A DNA stretch of 41,185 nt, taken from contig JABLWZ010000033.1 of assembly GCA_013178275.1 (NCBI GenBank), positions 1-41,185 on the forward strand, in the 5' to 3' direction. The DNA is from Bacillota bacterium. GTDB lineage: Bacteria > Bacillota > Ch66 > Ch109. This document shows positions 38,833 through 41,185 of the stretch, in pieces; position 1 is the first letter of the stretch, and each line of letters begins with the position of its first letter. A program made the position numbers and the translations under genes. The notes beneath the pieces were generated by a model. It was not told the DNA's origin. It searched no databases and saw only the letters and a program-made list of their open reading frames with translations.

Positions 38833-38851
38833 AATCGATGCAGTAACCCGA

Positions 38852-38884
38852 AAAGACTGGTGGGATAAAACCGCCAGTCTTTTT
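38852..38884 (+). terminator. Terminator after the HdrD-like gene
   Basis: AAAGACTGG (38852-38860) and CCAGTCTTT (38874-38882) form a 9-bp stem followed by more T. Strong intrinsic terminator ending the mrp unit. Confidence 0.88.
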
Positions 38885-38902
38885 GCGTATTAGGCTTATC
38901 TG

Positions 38903-39061
38903 GAGGTGTTGGCCGCGCCACCTCGGGTAATTATCGGAACGGAAAAACCGTCATTTATTACCAGCGGTTTTATATAAGAGGATTCTGTATAACCAAAAAT
39001 CATGACTTATACACAGGGATTTATATCACCCGGGGTAGAACTATCTATTCCGGTGTGGAAT
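38903..39061 (+). promoter_or_regulatory. Upstream region of yedE with hairpin and ATTCC/GGAAT palindrome
   Basis: GAGGTG (38903-38908) pairs with CACCTC (38919-38924). ATTCC-GGTGT-GGAAT lies at 39047-39061, 36 bp before the start codon. The latter is close to ATTCC-GGTA-GGAAT upstream of iscS, so the same Rrf2-type regulator could bind both. No clear -35/-10 pair was identified. Confidence 0.45.
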
Positions 39062-39096
39062 TATCCGTATTATTCTAAGTAAGGGAGAGATGCTGC

Positions 39097-40179
39097 TTGA
39101 GCCGAGAAAAACTGCTGTTCATCATCACCGGGGTTGTCATCGGGGGACTGGCGGTCCTGCTGGTGGCTCTGGGCAACCCCGGCAACATGGGTTTCTGTAT
39201 CGCCTGTTTTTTGAGAGACACCACCGGCGCTCTCGGGCTGCACCGGGCCGCTGCAGTTCAGTACGCGAGGCCCGAACTCATAGGCCTGGTGCTGGGGGCG
39301 GCGATTTCCGCCTTCGCCGGGAAGGAGTTCCGCAGCCGCGGCGGTTCCTCGCCCCTGGTACGGTTTGTGCTGGGCGCCTTCATGATGGTAGGGGCGCTGG
39401 TCTTCCTGGGCTGCCCGCTCAGGGACATCCTGCGCATCGGCGGCGGCGACCTGAACGCGGTCGTGGGCCTGGTCGGCTTCATCGCCGGGGTGCTTTCCGG
39501 GGTGTTTTTCCTCAAGAAGGGATTCAACCTCGGCGCGGCCAGGACTGAAAAGGGCACCGCCGCTGTAGGGGGCTACATCCTGCCGGCGGCTGTGATACTG
39601 GTGCTGATAGCCCTGGTCACCAGCTTCAGCTTCAACCCGGATGCGGGCGGTCCCCTGTTCTTCAGCAAAGAGGCACCCGGCAGCCTGCACGCCCCGCTCT
39701 TGATAGCCCTGGGGGCCGGACTGCTGGTCGGCTTCCTGTCCCAGAAGATTCGGCTCTGTCTGAGCGGCGGTTTTCGGGACTTCTTCCTCATCCGTGAGAC
39801 CGGGCTTTTGATGTCTTACGGTTTTATCCTGCTCACGGTGCTGCTGCTGAACCTGTATCTCGGCAAATTCAACCTCGGCTTCGCGAACCAGCCCATCGCC
39901 CATTCCAATCACATCTTCAACTTCCTGGGGCTGTTCCTGGTCGGTCAGAGCGCGGTGCTGCTGGGCGGGTGCCCACTGCGGCAGTTGGTTCTCGGAAGTG
40001 AGGGCGATATGGACGCCGCGGTCAGTGTGCTGGGGATGATCTTCGGGGCGGCCTTCGCCCACAACCTGATGCTGGCGGCCAGCGCCAAAGGGGTGCCGTT
40101 TTTTGGCGAGGTGGCGGCGATAGTGGGGATAGTCATCGTCAGCCTGATCGGCTGGGCTTACCGGGAGGTGGATGGTTAA
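39097..40179 (+). CDS. yedE: YeeE/YedE-family membrane transporter, selenium or sulfur related
   Basis: This inner-membrane protein has 360 residues and about nine to ten helices. The paired signatures LGNPGNMGFCIACFLRDT and FLGCPLRDILRIGGG in the first half and IRLCLSGGFRDF and LLGGCPLRQLV in the second show the internal duplication of the family. The cysteines are positioned as in the thiosulfate/selenium transporter group. Together with the TusA-like partner it fits the YedE-YedF pair that many Clostridia use for selenium or sulfur transfer. TTG 39097 has GGGAGAG about 8 bp upstream. The stop overlaps the next start as TAATG. The transported species is not certain. Confidence 0.92.
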   Translation: MSREKLLFIITGVVIGGLAVLLVALGNPGNMGFCIACFLRDTTGALGLHRAAAVQYARPELIGLVLGAAISAFAGKEFRSRGGSSPLVRFVLGAFMMVGALVFLGCPLRDILRIGGGDLNAVVGLVGFIAGVLSGVFFLKKGFNLGAARTEKGTAAVGGYILPAAVILVLIALVTSFSFNPDAGGPLFFSKEAPGSLHAPLLIALGAGLLVGFLSQKIRLCLSGGFRDFFLIRETGLLMSYGFILLTVLLLNLYLGKFNLGFANQPIAHSNHIFNFLGLFLVGQSAVLLGGCPLRQLVLGSEGDMDAAVSVLGMIFGAAFAHNLMLAASAKGVPFFGEVAAIVGIVIVSLIGWAYREVDG

Positions 40180-40388
40180 TGCAGACGCTGGACGTGAGGG
40201 GTTTGAGCTGTCCCATCCCGGTCCTGAAGACCAAAAAAGAGGTCGACAAAGGAGCGAAAGAGCTGCATATCCTGGGCAGCGGCCGCGCACCAAAGGAGAA
40301 CGTGACCAGGTACGCCAGGTCCAGCGGGTTTTCGGTGGAGCTGGTCAGCGACGACGGCGACGAGTGGGTGCTGGAGATAAAAAAATAA
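40179..40388 (+). CDS. TusA/SirA-like sulfur carrier, YedF type
   Basis: This 69-residue cytoplasmic carrier has the single catalytic cysteine in the GLSCPIPVLKTKK motif, the hallmark of the TusA/YedF/SirA family. It moves sulfur or selenium as a persulfide-type adduct. The start shares a base with the yedE stop (TAATG), so translation is coupled. Only the TusA domain is present; the longer selenium-linked YedF has an extra domain, which is missing here. Partners are the YedE permease upstream and possibly IscS. Confidence 0.93.
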   Translation: MQTLDVRGLSCPIPVLKTKKEVDKGAKELHILGSGRAPKENVTRYARSSGFSVELVSDDGDEWVLEIKK

Positions 40389-40400
40389 ACAAAGGAAGAC

Positions 40401-40447
40401 CGACACCAGGGCCCATCACCGTGTGATGGGCCCTGGTCAGGGTGTCG
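40401..40447 (+). terminator. Large perfect hairpin after the TusA-like gene
   Basis: ACCAGGGCCCATCAC and GTGATGGGCCCTGGT form a 15-bp perfect stem with loop CGT (40405-40437). An alternative outer pairing, CGACACC with GGTGTCG (40401-40407 and 40441-40447), would nest it. No U-tract follows, so it may be a termination or stability element. Confidence 0.65.
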
Positions 40448-40733
40448 ACAAAGAAGTAAAAAACTGCCTCTTAAACACGGCGGCGTATGTTATAACCACT
40501 CTTACCAAAAAGCCCGCCGAAAGTACAACATCGTAACTTACTTTTCATGTCTTTTGCATTAAATAAGATGCATCAGCTTTAAACATTGCTTTAAAGATAT
40601 GGGGTATTTTTATACAATGTAAATTTTAAGCATTGTTTTAAGCTTCTGCATCCATCAGAGTTAAGCCGAGGGTTATATATACGTTATTTGAATTAAGTTA
40701 TGGTGATATAGGTTGTCTTGCGGTCTTATTGTT
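40448..40733. other. AT-rich intergenic region with a long inverted repeat
   Basis: No gene was recognised here. The main structure is the imperfect 23-bp inverted repeat listed next, with a small GTAT-TTTT-ATAC hairpin in its loop. Promoter-like TATATATA and TTGAAT strings lie around 40675-40692, but they do not form a well-spaced pair. The DNA is much richer in AT than the flanking genes. Confidence 0.45.
40567..40652. repeat. Imperfect 23-bp inverted repeat
   Basis: Arms at 40567-40589 (GATGCATCAGC, then TTTAAACATTGC) and 40630-40652 match at 19 of 23 positions after reverse complementing, around a 40-bp loop. It may be a transcript hairpin, an operator, or the ends of a small mobile element. 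Confidence 0.55.
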
Positions 40734-41110
40734 CAGCGACGGCTGCCTAGTGCAGGATATGCCGCTGGGGATTCTTCTCATGCACCAGCATTCAATCAGT
40801 CCCAAATAGCGGGTGAGCCCTGCGGGGGCATAGGGTCAACTAGGTTGACCCTTTTACCAACCTGGTGATTAAGCAGCAGTAGGATGGACCAGCCAAGGCA
40901 TGAGAATACACAACACCTGGTTAAACTGCGCATGCAGTGCCCGTTATGGTGCTCTGCGTCTTACTGCCCTGCGAATGCTGACTGGTAGATGAGGGGCGAG
41001 CGACAGGAGGTCGCGAGAAGGCCGAGTGCATGGATTGCATATTCGGCCTTATTACCCCATCTACCCGAAGCATGAGCAGTTGGCAGTACAGCAGGGTCGA
41101 AGACCCTTTC
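40734..41110 (+). ncRNA. Candidate large structured non-coding RNA
   Basis: At least seven hairpins follow each other. They are CAGC/GCTG plus GGC/GCC (40734-40767), GATT/AATC with inner ATGC/GCAT (40770-40797), GCCC/GGGC (40817-40829), AGGGTCAAC/GTTGACCCT (40832-40852), ACTGC/GCAGT (40925-40938), a three-way junction closed by GGTAGATG-A-GGG with CCC-CATCTACC (40984-41065) enclosing GCGAC/GTCGC and GGCCGA/TCGGCC, and GGGTC/GACCC (41094-41106) followed by TTTC. ACTGCC and GGCAGT (40963 and 41082) can close the last domain. No coding frame makes sense. The family is not recognised. raiA, OLE, an intron RNA or a retroelement RNA are possibilities. Confidence 0.6.
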
Positions 41111-41185
41111 TCCAGCTTGGAGTATAAACAGCATCTGGCGATATAGAAAAGTATGAGCAAGGTATAATGTTCGGGTAATCCGCGT

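Noticed and set aside
39070..40293. 407-residue minus-strand open frame opposite yedE
   Set aside because: It lacks any family motif and is compositionally odd (Gln, His and Pro rich). The plus strand encodes a clear membrane protein in this interval.
40921..41160. 79-residue minus-strand open frame at the right edge
   Set aside because: It runs through the strong hairpins of the RNA candidate, with no motif and no ribosome site.
1..41185. CRISPR array, tRNA or rRNA genes
   Set aside because: No regularly spaced repeats of the right size and no tRNA-like cloverleaf or rRNA sequence were noticed by reading. A dedicated search with tRNAscan or CRISPR tools was not possible.

Overview
The window is a stretch of chromosome from a moderately GC-rich, spore-forming, anaerobic Firmicute. 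A Clostridia lineage close to Desulfotomaculum/Peptococcaceae or Syntrophomonas is my inference. The reasons are SpoVT behind a sigma-G-like promoter, frequent TTG/GTG starts with strong GGAGG sites, a periplasmic-type [FeFe] hydrogenase, an HdrD-like Fe-S protein, paired IscR-like Rrf2 regulators and a lone NikR. I see no tRNA, rRNA, CRISPR array or phage module.

Layout. 1-6 kb: the tail of cysteine synthase, nadA (quinolinate synthase), and an ISC block of rrf2, iscS, iscU and a second rrf2, then a HAD phosphatase and nikR. 6-16 kb: metal and iron handling. This holds an orphan ZnuA-like lipoprotein behind a perfect palindrome, a ZIP transporter, a Feo operon (DUF2325, feoA, feoB, small Cys-rich protein, HD-GYP protein, P1B ATPase), and a YibE/F protein coupled to a methyltransferase. 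16-20 kb: bacterioferritin, an SDR on the minus strand, a poorly explained 0.5-kb spacer, and a hydrogenase operon (hydA, hydB, cytochrome b) that carries two lesions. 20-24.5 kb: cobalt ECF transporter cbiM(N)QO and the corrinoid adenosyltransferase, separated by a 658-bp IS1634-like remnant flanked by a 109/110-bp direct duplication of the cbiO 3' end. 24.5-30.7 kb: a two-component system (minus strand) divergent from two secreted proteins with copper-amine-oxidase-N domains. 30.7-36.5 kb (all minus strand): a Zn/Cd-type P1B ATPase, a CadC/SmtB repressor, an isoprenylcysteine-methyltransferase-like protein, a CBO0543-like membrane protein, a QueG-like Fe-S protein and spoVT. 36.5-41.2 kb: a possible structured RNA, Mrp ATPase, HdrD-like protein, a YedE/TusA sulfur-selenium pair, and a 0.8-kb gene-free end that folds into many hairpins and probably encodes a large non-coding RNA.

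How it works together. Most genes handle transition metals, Fe-S clusters, or enzymes that need them (hydrogenase, corrinoid). Several operator-like palindromes support regulon links. The feo and yibE promoters share TAGTTT-N7-AAACTA at the same offset. The yibE and bfr upstream regions share a TTATCTGAT core. The iscS and yedE upstream regions share ATTCC/GGAAT palindromes. The Zn/Cd operon has an ArsR/SmtB-type operator just downstream of its promoter -10. The response regulator faces three 11-bp direct repeats placed where an OmpR/PhoB-type activator would bind. The items most worth a second look are the hydrogenase large subunit lacking the H-cluster L2 segment, the IS with a very long target duplication, the shared feo/yibE operator, and the RNA-like region at the right edge.
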